Assembly: GCA_902606525.1 (NCBI GenBank)
Contig: CACLGW010000004.1
Coordinates: 1 to 64,000, forward strand
Reading direction: 5' to 3'
Length of the DNA stretch: 64,000 nucleotides
From: an uncultured Bacteroidota bacterium
GTDB lineage: Bacteria > Bacteroidota > Bacteroidia > Flavobacteriales > Flavobacteriaceae
A model generated the notes under the pieces. The model saw nothing but the letters and a program-made list of their open reading frames with translations. It made no database searches and had not been told where the DNA came from. Within the stretch, counting starts at the first letter, position 1; every line of letters starts with the position of its first letter. Shown here one piece after another: positions 51,222 through 61,090 of the stretch. The position numbers and the translations under genes are program-made.

Positions 51222-53027
51222 TTACTTGGAATTCAGCTTTTTAACTATAAAAGATTTGGAATCATTAGTACTCTCAAAGACCCTATCATTAGGAATTAGT
51301 TTTTCAAGAATTCCTATCTTTTTCATTAATAGCTTTGGTTGTGATTGTATTCCTGCTAAAAGAACAGTAATATTTTCTTTATTTAAATCTAAAATAACAT
51401 CTTCAAGAGCAAACAGCCCAGATTGATCAATATAGGGTACATTTTTCATGTCTATTATTATAATACTAGCTGTTTTTGGAATTTGATTTGCAATGCTCAC
51501 AAATTCGGAAGTGAAACCAAAAAATAGGGGTCCATCAAGATGTTTTATATATACATTTTCACTTGATTGTTTTTTACCACCTTCTTTTTCAGAAAAAGGT
51601 GCAATTTTCGAATTTTCTTTTGATAGGTCACCCATTTTTTTCATAAAGAATAGACATGCGAGGAGTAAGCCAATTCCAACTGCATAAACTAAATTCCAAA
51701 AAACTGATAGTAAAAGCACAACAGACATAATCACTATCTCAGTAATTGGGACTTTGGAAAGAACATTTAACCCTTTGTAATCCATTACTCCTATTCCTAC
51801 AGTGACTAAAATTCCTGCTAAAACTGCAGCTGGTATTTTAGAAGCCAATGGACTTAGAACTAAAAGTATAAGTAGCAAAACCATCCCAGCAATCATACCC
51901 GATAACTTGGTTTTCCCACCAGATTGAATATTTACTACTGTACGAATTGTTGCTCCAGCTCCTGGAAGACCTCCAAAGATCGCGCCTATTGAGTTACCAA
52001 TCCCTTGACCAATTAATTCCTTATTAGGAAGATGCCTAGTTTTAGTTAGGTTATCTGCAACGACAGAAGTTAGCAAAGAGTCAATTGCACCTAAAAGAGA
52101 AAGGGTTAGTGCTGTAAATATATATGGAAAAATCCCTAGAAAATCAAAATCCGTAAATAGACTCCATTGAATTTTTGGAAATCCATTAGGAATTTGTTGA
52201 ATAGAAATATAATCAATATCAAATCCAATCGCGACACCAGAGACTACAATAAGGGCTACCAAAGTACTTGGTACCGCGGTAGTGATTCTTTTAAATCCAT
52301 ATATTATAAAAATTGTTGCAAATGCCAAAACAACCTCAATCCAATTTATAAAACCAATAGCTCTTGGAATAGCTTTGATTGTTCCTATAACGCCTGAAGA
52401 GTTATTTTTTGCTAAATTTTCGGCTTCTTCTCTTATTTCAGATTCATTGATTTTATTTGCCCTTTCGATCGCTTGTTCAAAATCTTCAATTATAAGAGTA
52501 CCATCTTTTGTTTCGTCATCTAAAATTTTTTGTACGAGACTTTGCTCAGCCGCAGGTCTGTATGACTCTACAAGAGCATCATCTTTTTTAGCATCGTAAC
52601 CAATTAATGGTAAAATTTGAGTTATTAAAATTATGACCCCTATAGCAGTCATAAAACCTGATACTACTGGATAAGGGATGTACTTAATATATTTTCCGAG
52701 TCCTAAAATTCCAAGACCGATTTGAAAAATACCACTTAAAAGAAAAACTGCTAATATATAAGGTAATGCTTTTTCAACAGAACCATTATGAACTCCAATT
52801 ATAGTTGCTATAACAACCATACTTACTGCTGTCATTGGTGCAGTTGGACCTGAAATTTGAGTTGCTGTACCACCAAATAAAGCCGCGAAAAAACTTAAAA
52901 AAATTGCACCATAAAGTCCTGCACTTGGTCCAAGGCCTGAGCTTACACCAAATGCCAATGCAAGTGGTAATGCAACGATTCCAGCGGTTAACCCTCCTAA
53001 AACGTCTCCTTTAATATTTTTAAACAT
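51222..53027 (-). CDS. SulP-family anion transporter with STAS domain and internal hydrophilic insertion
   Basis: 'VSSGLGPSAGLYGAIFLSFFAALFGGTATQISGPTAPMTAV', 'QGIGNSIGAIFGGLPGAGATIRTVVNIQSGGKTKLSG', C-terminal STAS. Confidence 0.93.
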   Translation of the reverse strand: MFKNIKGDVLGGLTAGIVALPLALAFGVSSGLGPSAGLYGAIFLSFFAALFGGTATQISGPTAPMTAVSMVVIATIIGVHNGSVEKALPYILAVFLLSGIFQIGLGILGLGKYIKYIPYPVVSGFMTAIGVIILITQILPLIGYDAKKDDALVESYRPAAEQSLVQKILDDETKDGTLIIEDFEQAIERANKINESEIREEAENLAKNNSSGVIGTIKAIPRAIGFINWIEVVLAFATIFIIYGFKRITTAVPSTLVALIVVSGVAIGFDIDYISIQQIPNGFPKIQWSLFTDFDFLGIFPYIFTALTLSLLGAIDSLLTSVVADNLTKTRHLPNKELIGQGIGNSIGAIFGGLPGAGATIRTVVNIQSGGKTKLSGMIAGMVLLLILLVLSPLASKIPAAVLAGILVTVGIGVMDYKGLNVLSKVPITEIVIMSVVLLLSVFWNLVYAVGIGLLLACLFFMKKMGDLSKENSKIAPFSEKEGGKKQSSENVYIKHLDGPLFFGFTSEFVSIANQIPKTASIIIIDMKNVPYIDQSGLFALEDVILDLNKENITVLLAGIQSQPKLLMKKIGILEKLIPNDRVFESTNDSKSFIVKKLNSK

Positions 53028-53153
53028 TTTTAAATCTCAAAAAATTTTTTTATTTAATTTCCAAAAATTAAAATTAATAAAACAAAATATTAATAGACTA
53101 ATATTTTTTAAAAAATAGATTTGATATAGACCAAAAAAATTAAAAAATTAAAC

Positions 53154-55136
53154 TTGTGTTATAAAGAAAGCGTAAATTTGAATTTGCAAAAAAATTTAAT
53201 GATGGTAGTAGATCAAGCAAAAGTTAATCTTCTTGACTATAAAGCACCTGGAAGCTTTGAGGAGACCAGATATGAAAAATTACACAACGTAATTTTAGAT
53301 AGTTCAGCAAAAGGTTCTATTGCAATAGCGCATTTTATCGCAGATTTGATTATACAGAAGCAGAAAAAAAAACAGAATTGTATTTTAGGCCTTGCCACTG
53401 GTTCAAGTCCGTTGAGTGTTTATAAAGAACTTGTTCGTCTTCATAAAGAAGAAGGGTTGAGTTTCAAAAATGTAATTTCTTTCAATCTTGACGAATATTA
53501 CCCTATAGATAGAAATAATATTGAAAGTTACTTCAATTTTATGCATCAAAATTTATTCAATTTAGTAGATATCAAACCAAAAAATATTAACATTCCAAAT
53601 GGAGAGGTAAATCCTGATAAATTGAGAGCTTCATGTATTTTATATGAAAAGAAAATAAAGAAATTAGGTGGAATTGATTTACAAATATTAGGGATTGGCA
53701 GAACAGGGCATATTGGATTTAACGAACCTGGATCACATTTAAATTCTCAAACTAGGACAATAACTCTTGATTATTTGACTCGATTTGATGCAAGATCTGC
53801 ATTTCGAGGTATTGAGAATGTTCCTCGTAAAGCCATTACAATGGGAATTAAATCCATTCTTAATGCTAAGAAAATTATTTTAATGGCGTGGGGGACAAGT
53901 AAAGCTGATATCATTCAAAAAGCAATAGAAGGGAATGTTTCTGATAAAATACCTACAACGTACTTGCAGTATCATAAAAATACAACCTTAGTTCTTGACG
54001 AGGAGGCAGCGTCTGAGCTGACAAGAATCAAATCCCCATGGCTAGTTAGTAGTTGTAAATGGAATATTGCGAATCGATCAAAGGCAATTGTTTGGCTTTG
54101 TAAAAAAACAAAAAAATCAATCTTAAAATTAACCGATGAAGATTATAATCAAAACGGTATGTCCGATTTACTAGCACTTCATGGGCCTTCATATGATTTA
54201 AATATTGAGATGTTTAATCGTATGCAACATTCAATTTCTGGCTGGCCAGGTGGAAAGCCAAACTCAGATGATACTAATAGACCAGAACGTAAATTCCCAG
54301 AAAAAAAGCGAATCATAATTTTTAGTCCCCATCCAGATGACGATGTAATCTCAATGGGTGGAACTTTTGATCGTTTAGTCTCGCAAGGACACGAGGTTCA
54401 TATAGCCTATCAGACGTCAGGGAATATAGCTGTCTCGGATCAAGATGCTTTAAAGTATTTAGAAGTGACTTCCGATTTGATGGGTGATGACCTAAAGCAT
54501 GTTACGAATAAATTAAAAAAATCATTAAAAAGTTTAAATTCTCAAAAACCTGCGCCTAGAGATGTTTGCAATTTAAAAGGCAGCATTAGAAAGCGTGAGT
54601 CACTTGCATCTGCAAGATATCTGGGAATTTCAGATGGACAAGTTCATTTCATGAACCTCCCATTTTACGAAACTGGAACAATTGCCAAAAACCCAATTTC
54701 AGATAAGGATATAAGTCAAACAGTATCCCTAATCGAATCGATCAAGCCACACCAAATTTATGCAGCAGGTGATTTGGCTGACCCACATGGAACCCATGAG
54801 GTGTGTTTGGACATTATAATTAAGTCTTTAAAGAAACTCAAACCCAAAGCTTTTATGAAAGATTGCTGGGTCTGGCTATATCGAGGAGCTTGGCATGAAT
54901 GGGATATTCATGAAATTGAAATGGCAGTTCCAATGAGCCCCGACCAAGTTTTAAGAAAAAGAAAAGCAATATTTTATCATCAGACTCAAAAAGATGGTGT
55001 TATGTTTCAAGGGAATGATCATCGTGAATTTTGGATTCGAGCTGAAGAACGTAATGCTCATACTGCTATGGAATATAGAACTTTGGGATTAGCAGATTAT
55101 GCTGCCATGGAAGCATTTAAAAGATATTTCTATTAA
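53154..55136 (+). CDS. Glucosamine-6-phosphate deaminase-like (NagB) domain fused to PIG-L deacetylase domain
   Basis: N-terminal 'LGLATGSSPLSVYKEL', 'SFNLDEYYPI', 'LGIGRTGHIGFNEPGSHLNSQTR'; C-terminal 'FSPHPDDDVISMGGTFDRL', 'GDLADPHGTHEVC'. Confidence 0.92.
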   Translation: MCYKESVNLNLQKNLMMVVDQAKVNLLDYKAPGSFEETRYEKLHNVILDSSAKGSIAIAHFIADLIIQKQKKKQNCILGLATGSSPLSVYKELVRLHKEEGLSFKNVISFNLDEYYPIDRNNIESYFNFMHQNLFNLVDIKPKNINIPNGEVNPDKLRASCILYEKKIKKLGGIDLQILGIGRTGHIGFNEPGSHLNSQTRTITLDYLTRFDARSAFRGIENVPRKAITMGIKSILNAKKIILMAWGTSKADIIQKAIEGNVSDKIPTTYLQYHKNTTLVLDEEAASELTRIKSPWLVSSCKWNIANRSKAIVWLCKKTKKSILKLTDEDYNQNGMSDLLALHGPSYDLNIEMFNRMQHSISGWPGGKPNSDDTNRPERKFPEKKRIIIFSPHPDDDVISMGGTFDRLVSQGHEVHIAYQTSGNIAVSDQDALKYLEVTSDLMGDDLKHVTNKLKKSLKSLNSQKPAPRDVCNLKGSIRKRESLASARYLGISDGQVHFMNLPFYETGTIAKNPISDKDISQTVSLIESIKPHQIYAAGDLADPHGTHEVCLDIIIKSLKKLKPKAFMKDCWVWLYRGAWHEWDIHEIEMAVPMSPDQVLRKRKAIFYHQTQKDGVMFQGNDHREFWIRAEERNAHTAMEYRTLGLADYAAMEAFKRYFY

Positions 55137-55212
55137 TTTCTTAAAGTTTATTGAGTATTTGGAATTTAAATTCTAATTCACGAATTCTTATATAAAAAAC
55201 CCTTATTTCACT

Positions 55213-56847
55213 ATGTTTTATTCGTACTTTAGGTATAAATATATACCTATGAGATTAGTATTAGCAAAAATTTACAAACTCCCTCTTTTTCTTGCTTTTT
55301 TTCAATTAACATTAATTAGTGCCCAAAAAAATTTTTCAAAAAGGCAAATTCAAAAACTAAAAGCAGAAACAATTGAGTTGGTTCAATCAAAACATAAAAT
55401 GACACAAGTCATGATAGATAAAGTATTCAGCTTTGCTGAATTAGGTCATCAAGAGTATGAAACTTCGAAGTACCTGTCAGGTATTTTAGAATCTGCAGGC
55501 TTTGAAATTGAATATGGAATTTCTGGGATACCAACAGCATGGATGGCAAAGTGGAACTATGGTAAAGGACCTGTAATTGCTCTTGGTAGTGATGTAGATT
55601 GTATTCCAAAGGCCTCTCAATATCCAGGAATAGCTTATCACAAGCCAATGGTTGATGGAGCCCCAGGCCACGGGGAAGGCCATAATTCTGGACTTCCTGT
55701 TATTATTACTTCTGCTTTAGCAATTCAACAACAAATGAAAGAAAATAATTTAGGTGGAACTCTTGTTATTTGGCCTGGAATTGCTGAAGAGCAATTAGCA
55801 TCAAAAGCTTGGTATGTTAGGGATGGCTATTTTGATAATATTGACATGTGTATTTTCACACACGTGGGAAGCAACTTAGATGTATCATATGGGTCTTCAA
55901 CAGGAACAGGACTAGTATCTGTCGAATATACTTTTTTTGGAGAAGCAGCTCATTCTGCTGGTGCTCCGTGGCGTGGGAAAAGTGCACTTGATGCTGCAGA
56001 GTTAATGAATATAGGATGGAATTATAAGCGAGAGCACTTACATCCCTTAAGGAGATCCCATTCCATCTTTACTGATGCTGGAGACCAACCCAATGTAGTG
56101 CCATCAAAGGCATCAATTTGGTTTTTCTTAAGAGATATAACATCAGAAGGTATTATAGATATGTATAATGATGCAGATAATATTTCCAAAGGTGCAGCTC
56201 TTATGACTGATACAAAAGTAACTTCTAGAATAATTGGTGCTGCTTCACCTAGACATTACAACAAAGTGATTGCTGAAGTTATGTATGAAAATATCAAAGC
56301 CGTAGGGTTACCAAAATGGACAAATGAAGATCAAATACTTGCAAAGGCAGTGCAAAAAGAAGTAAATTCTGAAAATATAAATGGTCTAGCTACTGTAATT
56401 TCAGAACTTGGCAAACCAAGTGACGAGCCTAAAAGCGGTGGATCGGACGATATCGGTGATATTTCATGGACAATTCCTACCGTTACTTTAAGATTTCCCT
56501 CAAATATTCCTGGACTTCAAGGGCATCATTGGTCAAACGCAATAACAATGGCAACTCCAATTGCTCATAAAGGAGGAATTGCAGGTGCAAAAGTTGTGGC
56601 AGCTACTGTCATTGATTTTTTAACTAAACCGTTATTTTTAGAAAAAGCAAAGGATTATTTTGAAAATATTCAAAAAAAGAATGGGAAGTATACAAAATTT
56701 ATTCCTGATAACGCTGCTCCACCAATTTATTTAAATAAAGAAATACAGGATGAATTCAGAGATAAGCTTGAAAAGTTTTATTATGATGAAACAAAATATG
56801 ATACTTATTTGGAACAGTTAGGAGTAAAGTATCCAACACTTAAGTAG
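55213..56847 (+). CDS. Secreted M20-family amidohydrolase (aminobenzoyl-glutamate utilization protein B-like)
   Basis: 'FAELGHQEYETSKYLSGILESAGFEIEYGISGIPTAW', 'ALGSDVDCIP', 'HSAGAPWRGKSALDAAELMNIG'. Confidence 0.88.
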   Translation: MFYSYFRYKYIPMRLVLAKIYKLPLFLAFFQLTLISAQKNFSKRQIQKLKAETIELVQSKHKMTQVMIDKVFSFAELGHQEYETSKYLSGILESAGFEIEYGISGIPTAWMAKWNYGKGPVIALGSDVDCIPKASQYPGIAYHKPMVDGAPGHGEGHNSGLPVIITSALAIQQQMKENNLGGTLVIWPGIAEEQLASKAWYVRDGYFDNIDMCIFTHVGSNLDVSYGSSTGTGLVSVEYTFFGEAAHSAGAPWRGKSALDAAELMNIGWNYKREHLHPLRRSHSIFTDAGDQPNVVPSKASIWFFLRDITSEGIIDMYNDADNISKGAALMTDTKVTSRIIGAASPRHYNKVIAEVMYENIKAVGLPKWTNEDQILAKAVQKEVNSENINGLATVISELGKPSDEPKSGGSDDIGDISWTIPTVTLRFPSNIPGLQGHHWSNAITMATPIAHKGGIAGAKVVAATVIDFLTKPLFLEKAKDYFENIQKKNGKYTKFIPDNAAPPIYLNKEIQDEFRDKLEKFYYDETKYDTYLEQLGVKYPTLK

Positions 56848-56854
56848 ATATTTT

Positions 56855-57307
56855 ATGAAACCTTTTCTACCAATAATTTTCATATTTTTTCTAAATTCTA
56901 ATCTTTTTTCACAACAAAAAATAAATAAGCAGGATTCTCTAGCAGTTTTAGATATACTTTACAAACAACAAGATGACTGGAATAAAGGTGACATAGATGC
57001 CTTTATGGAAGGTTATTTGAAGTCTAACCATTTAATATTTTCAGGTTCAAATGGACCAATTTATGGATGGGAGGCAACACGCGAACGTTATTTAAAAACT
57101 TATTCCAATCGAGAAAAAATGGGTATATTAAAGTTTGATATTTTAAATATCATTGGTTTAAGTCAAACAGTCATTCAATTGCAGGGAAAATATAATTTAA
57201 CTAGAACGATCGGAGATGCTTATGGTTATTTTACTCTAAACTGGATAAAAGTTAAAAATCAATGGTATATTATTTCAGATCATACCTCATCTTCTCAAAA
57301 TAATTAA
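56855..57307 (+). CDS. Secreted NTF2-like (DUF4440-type) protein
   Basis: 'AVLDILYKQQDDWNKGDIDAFMEGYLKSNHLIFSGSNGPIYGWEATRERYLKTY...WYIISDHTSS'. Confidence 0.8.
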   Translation: MKPFLPIIFIFFLNSNLFSQQKINKQDSLAVLDILYKQQDDWNKGDIDAFMEGYLKSNHLIFSGSNGPIYGWEATRERYLKTYSNREKMGILKFDILNIIGLSQTVIQLQGKYNLTRTIGDAYGYFTLNWIKVKNQWYIISDHTSSSQNN

Positions 57308-57355
57308 GAAAAAATAGAATTTTCAATTAAAGATTTTTATAAATAAGGATTAGTT

Positions 57356-58609
57356 TTATTCTTGAAGGGTATAATCTAAAAGTTGGGGGCGGATATTAAG
57401 TTTATATAATCCTCTTTGGTTTCTCGAAGGGTAAACCCTATTTGTCAATAAAATCACAAAACAATTATTTTCAGGATCTACCCATATCATTGTTCCGGTA
57501 TAACCTGTGTGTCCAAACGTAGTCGGACTCACCAAAATTGATGGGTATCGATTTTCATCCTTTAAATCTAATGTAGGTTTATCGAATATTAACCCCCTTG
57601 GATTTAACCCGTCTGGATAGGCTCTTTGAGTAAAAAGTTCAATTGTTTCAGGTTTTAAAAATTCTATTCCATGATAACTTCCCTTTTGGAGTAACATTTT
57701 AAGTATTGGGGCAATAGAATTTGCATTAGCAAAAAGCCCTGCATTTCCTGAAACTCCACCCATCAATGAAGCAGCCTCATCATGAACCCAGCCATGCACA
57801 AGTTGTTTTCTAAAAACACTATCTTGTTCTGTAGGTATAATTTCATTTTTTTTAAAGCTTAATACTGGCAAAAATGTGATCCGGTCTAATTTCATAGGAT
57901 CATAAAAATGGTTTTTTAAAAAATCATAAAAAGATAAGTCACTGATTTCTTCAACTAAACGTGGAATAAAAAAGTAAAACATACCAGAGTATTCTACTTC
58001 TCCAAAAGCGTTGAGCTTTGATTTCCTAATTCGTAAGAATATCTTTTTTTGGTAACGTTTGTGAACAAATAATGAGTCGTTTACCATATATGGAAAACGC
58101 TTACTTTTATGCATTGATAAAGTATTCCTCTTAAATCCACCTTTATTATTAAAAACTAAATTTTGATGCGAAATATACGGTATCCAGCCCGCACTATGAC
58201 TTAAAATTTGTTTAAAGCTATGTTTCTTCTTATTGCCTCTTTTTAGAAATGGGATCCATTTTGAAACTGGGTCTTCTAATTTTAAATCATAAATTTCGTA
58301 AAGTTTCATTAGGGCAAGACTACTTGCTAATACTTTAGTTAAAGAGGCTAAATCATACAAGTCATCCATTGAAACAGGAATAAGGGAGTCATATGTATGA
58401 TAACCATAAGCCTTATGTATTTTAATAGAGTCATTTTTAAAAATTAGTACCTGTGCACCAGGGAAGGCTTTTTTTTGAATACCATAATTAATCAAAGAAT
58501 CAACTTTTGAAGTAAATTCTAAATTTTGAGTATAATTTATTTTTTGCGATGATACTCGATTAGAATAGAGCATCAAGATCAAAAAAATAGCAAAAAGGGC
58601 TGCCCTCAT
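57356..58609 (-). CDS. Serine hydrolase (beta-lactamase class C/esterase family)
   Basis: 'LYDLASLTKVLASSLALMKLYE' (SxxK) and 'FGHTGYTGTMIWVDPENNCFVILLTNRVYPSRN'. Confidence 0.9.
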   Translation of the reverse strand: MRAALFAIFLILMLYSNRVSSQKINYTQNLEFTSKVDSLINYGIQKKAFPGAQVLIFKNDSIKIHKAYGYHTYDSLIPVSMDDLYDLASLTKVLASSLALMKLYEIYDLKLEDPVSKWIPFLKRGNKKKHSFKQILSHSAGWIPYISHQNLVFNNKGGFKRNTLSMHKSKRFPYMVNDSLFVHKRYQKKIFLRIRKSKLNAFGEVEYSGMFYFFIPRLVEEISDLSFYDFLKNHFYDPMKLDRITFLPVLSFKKNEIIPTEQDSVFRKQLVHGWVHDEAASLMGGVSGNAGLFANANSIAPILKMLLQKGSYHGIEFLKPETIELFTQRAYPDGLNPRGLIFDKPTLDLKDENRYPSILVSPTTFGHTGYTGTMIWVDPENNCFVILLTNRVYPSRNQRGLYKLNIRPQLLDYTLQE

Positions 58610-58685
58610 AAACGTGGTTTATATTTGAATAAAACAATATAACAATAAAGATTTCGTTTTTTTAGAAAATGAATTAATACCTTTT

Positions 58686-58693
58686 TAAATTTG
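58686..58693 (+). promoter_or_regulatory. Candidate -7 element TAAATTTG upstream of the DUF3078 gene
   Basis: TAnnTTTG match overlapping the ORF-track TTG start, 27 nt upstream of the ATG at 58721. Confidence 0.4.
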
Positions 58694-58720
58694 GAACAGC
58701 TATTTAATATAAAGCTAAGC

Positions 58721-59656
58721 ATGAACTTTAAGGTAATACTATTTTTTAGCTTTCTACTTTTCGCATTAACATCTTCTATTTATGCCCAAGAGGAGGAAGA
58801 ACTTGCTGAGGAAGAAATTCCTTTTGATGCGGTTATTCAATCTGAAATGGGAGGTAAAAGGATGAAGTTTTACGGTAATACTCGCTTTAATTTTAATCAA
58901 GCGTATTTTTCAAATTGGATTTCTGGAGGTGAAAGCGCACTTACCTTTCTATATGGTCTAGATTATAATTTTAATTATTCGGATAGAAATGGATTCGTTT
59001 GGGATTCAAATTTACTTTTATCCATTGGCACAACTTATATTTCAGGCTCTAAATTTTTAAAAAAGGCAGATGATCGATTTGAAATTGGATCTTTAGTTGG
59101 AAAGCAAATAAATCAATATTGGAGTTATTCAAGCCTATTAAATATAAAAACCCAGTTACTTCCTGGATATAGATTCTACAATGAAAATGATGTTGAAATG
59201 CGTGAAAAAATTTCCCAGTTTTTATCTCCGATGATTCTTCAAGTAGGTTTAGGGTGGTATTATAAAAAAACTAATGATTTTAGATTAAACCTTTCACCTG
59301 TCACAGGACGAGCAATTATAGTCTCAAAAAAATATACTGAAAATTTAGTCGAAGGGGCAACATACTTTGGTGTAGATGCACAAAAAAGGAGTAAGTTATT
59401 TTTTGGAGCATTAATTTCTGGTTTTTACAAAAGGGAAATAATGAAGAATATCATTTGGGAGAATAATTTCAGCTTTTATATAAATTATATTGAAAATATT
59501 CAGAATGTAGATTTTGATTGGAATGCGAATATTCGATTTAAAGTAAACAATAAAGTATCCGGTAATTTCACCCTTCATCTCTTATACGATGATGATTTAT
59601 TGAGTGATTTACAAGTCCGAGAGCTTTTAGGTTTAGGTATTAATATCGACCTATAG
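58721..59656 (+). CDS. DUF3078-family outer-membrane-like protein
   Basis: Start re-called to MNFKVILFFSFLLFALTSSIYAQ signal peptide; beta-barrel-like sequence 'FNFNQAYFSNWISGGESALTFL'. Confidence 0.8.
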   Translation: MNFKVILFFSFLLFALTSSIYAQEEEELAEEEIPFDAVIQSEMGGKRMKFYGNTRFNFNQAYFSNWISGGESALTFLYGLDYNFNYSDRNGFVWDSNLLLSIGTTYISGSKFLKKADDRFEIGSLVGKQINQYWSYSSLLNIKTQLLPGYRFYNENDVEMREKISQFLSPMILQVGLGWYYKKTNDFRLNLSPVTGRAIIVSKKYTENLVEGATYFGVDAQKRSKLFFGALISGFYKREIMKNIIWENNFSFYINYIENIQNVDFDWNANIRFKVNNKVSGNFTLHLLYDDDLLSDLQVRELLGLGINIDL

Positions 59657-59659
59657 TTT

Positions 59660-60166
59660 CTACTTCCCTAGAGCTTTTTTTAGAAACCAATCATAGTTAT
59701 AAAAAGTAACAAAAACATTATATACAGTGCCTTGTCCACGAGGATCTACTTCAACGACTACAGTTTTTTCAGGGTCAACAAAACGAATACAAGGTAAATT
59801 TTTTTTCACTAGATCAGGATTAGACCAATTTTCTTGAGCATAAACTGTTTTAAAATTTTTTGATTCGAAATATACACGACTTTTTTTCATATAAGCTCCA
59901 GCCTGCTCAAGATTTAAGTTTTTTTTACTCCCTAAATTCATACTAACAAGTTTATCATCTCTTCCAACTAAAGATTTTTTCCTTACTGCGTATATTGTAC
60001 CCTGTCCAAAAGAAAGATTTCTCAATATTTTAGAATCTTTATTTAAAATTAATTTTGCTTCATCCATTGGCATCTGAAAAACAAATGACTTAAAAAGATT
60101 TTGTGCGAATAATATAGAATTAAAACTTAGACTTAAAAAGAACATTAAAAAGTATAAAATTCTCAT
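59660..60166 (-). CDS. Secreted hypothetical protein
   Basis: Signal peptide MRILYFLMFFLSLSFNSILFAQ; no recognised family. Confidence 0.65.
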   Translation of the reverse strand: MRILYFLMFFLSLSFNSILFAQNLFKSFVFQMPMDEAKLILNKDSKILRNLSFGQGTIYAVRKKSLVGRDDKLVSMNLGSKKNLNLEQAGAYMKKSRVYFESKNFKTVYAQENWSNPDLVKKNLPCIRFVDPEKTVVVEVDPRGQGTVYNVFVTFYNYDWFLKKALGK

Positions 60167-60288
60167 TGAATTTAAAGATGGTTATACACAAAGATATAAA
60201 GTATAAAATATATAGAATGCCATCATAATTATATTAATTATTCTTAAAGATAATGGTTAACTTTCTTTTTTTGATAGATTAAAAGCAA

Positions 60289-61089
60289 ATGAAAAAAGAG
60301 CATGTTCTAATTACAGGGGCCTCTTCAGGAATTGGACTTGAAATAGCAAAAATATTTGCTGGAAAAGGATTCTCCTTGGTTTTGGTTGCCAGAAGAGAAA
60401 GAAAATTAAAAAAAGTTTCTCAGTCTTTAACTTCTGAATATGGGGTAAATGTTGATTATCTTTCTGCAGATCTAGAAATGCCTAGCACCCCCAATGAAAT
60501 CTACGGTTTTTGTCATAGTAAAGAGTATTTCGTTAGTATATTGGTAAACAATGCGGGCTATGCTCTTCCAGATGCTTTTCACAATACCCCAATGGAGGCT
60601 GAAGAAAAGTTTTTACGTGTTTTAGGTATATCAGTAATAGCTTTGAGTAAATTGTTTTTAAAAGATATGATTAAAGCTAAAAGAGGTAAGATAATGATGA
60701 TTTCTTCGGTAGCTGCATTTACACCCCCTTCATCTATTCAGACACTTTATGGTCCAATAAAAACATTTATTAATAGATTTAGTGAGGGTTTAAATTTAAG
60801 TTATAATTCTTATGGAATTACTTCAACATCAGTTTGTCCAGGCTATACAATTACTAATTTCCACACTGCTAGTGGTGTACAAGCAGAAATGGACAGAGTA
60901 CCTTCTTTTATGAAAAAAGAAGCTTATCGCATTGCAGAAGAAGCGGTAGAAGCTACTTTAAGAGGGGACAAAGAGTGTGTCCCAACTAAAACTTATAAGG
61001 TTATTGTTTTTTTATTAAAATTATTACCACACTGGTTGTTCCCACTATTTAGTAAACGACTCGCACCTGGGCGATATGATAAAAAATAA
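60289..61089 (+). CDS. Short-chain dehydrogenase/reductase
   Basis: 'LITGASSGIGLEIAKIFAGKGF', 'LVNNAGYA', catalytic region 'ISSVAAFTPPSSIQTLYGPIK'. Confidence 0.93.
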   Translation: MKKEHVLITGASSGIGLEIAKIFAGKGFSLVLVARRERKLKKVSQSLTSEYGVNVDYLSADLEMPSTPNEIYGFCHSKEYFVSILVNNAGYALPDAFHNTPMEAEEKFLRVLGISVIALSKLFLKDMIKAKRGKIMMISSVAAFTPPSSIQTLYGPIKTFINRFSEGLNLSYNSYGITSTSVCPGYTITNFHTASGVQAEMDRVPSFMKKEAYRIAEEAVEATLRGDKECVPTKTYKVIVFLLKLLPHWLFPLFSKRLAPGRYDKK

Positions 61090-61090
61090 T

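Noticed and set aside
51193-51224. TAACAAAA...TTTTGTTA inverted repeat between convergent DUF6503 and SulP genes
   Set aside because: 8-bp A/T-rich arms with a 16-nt loop; too weak to call a terminator with confidence.
52167-52599. Plus-strand ORFs inside the SulP gene
   Set aside because: Antisense shadow ORFs of a clear transporter CDS.
53102-53117. Perfect palindrome TATTTTTTAAAAAATA in the SulP/NagB-PIG-L intergenic region
   Set aside because: Pure A/T homopolymer palindrome, expected often by chance in this AT-rich DNA.
55162-55173. GAATTTAAATTC palindrome upstream of the M20 amidohydrolase gene
   Set aside because: Short AT-rich palindrome without supporting context.
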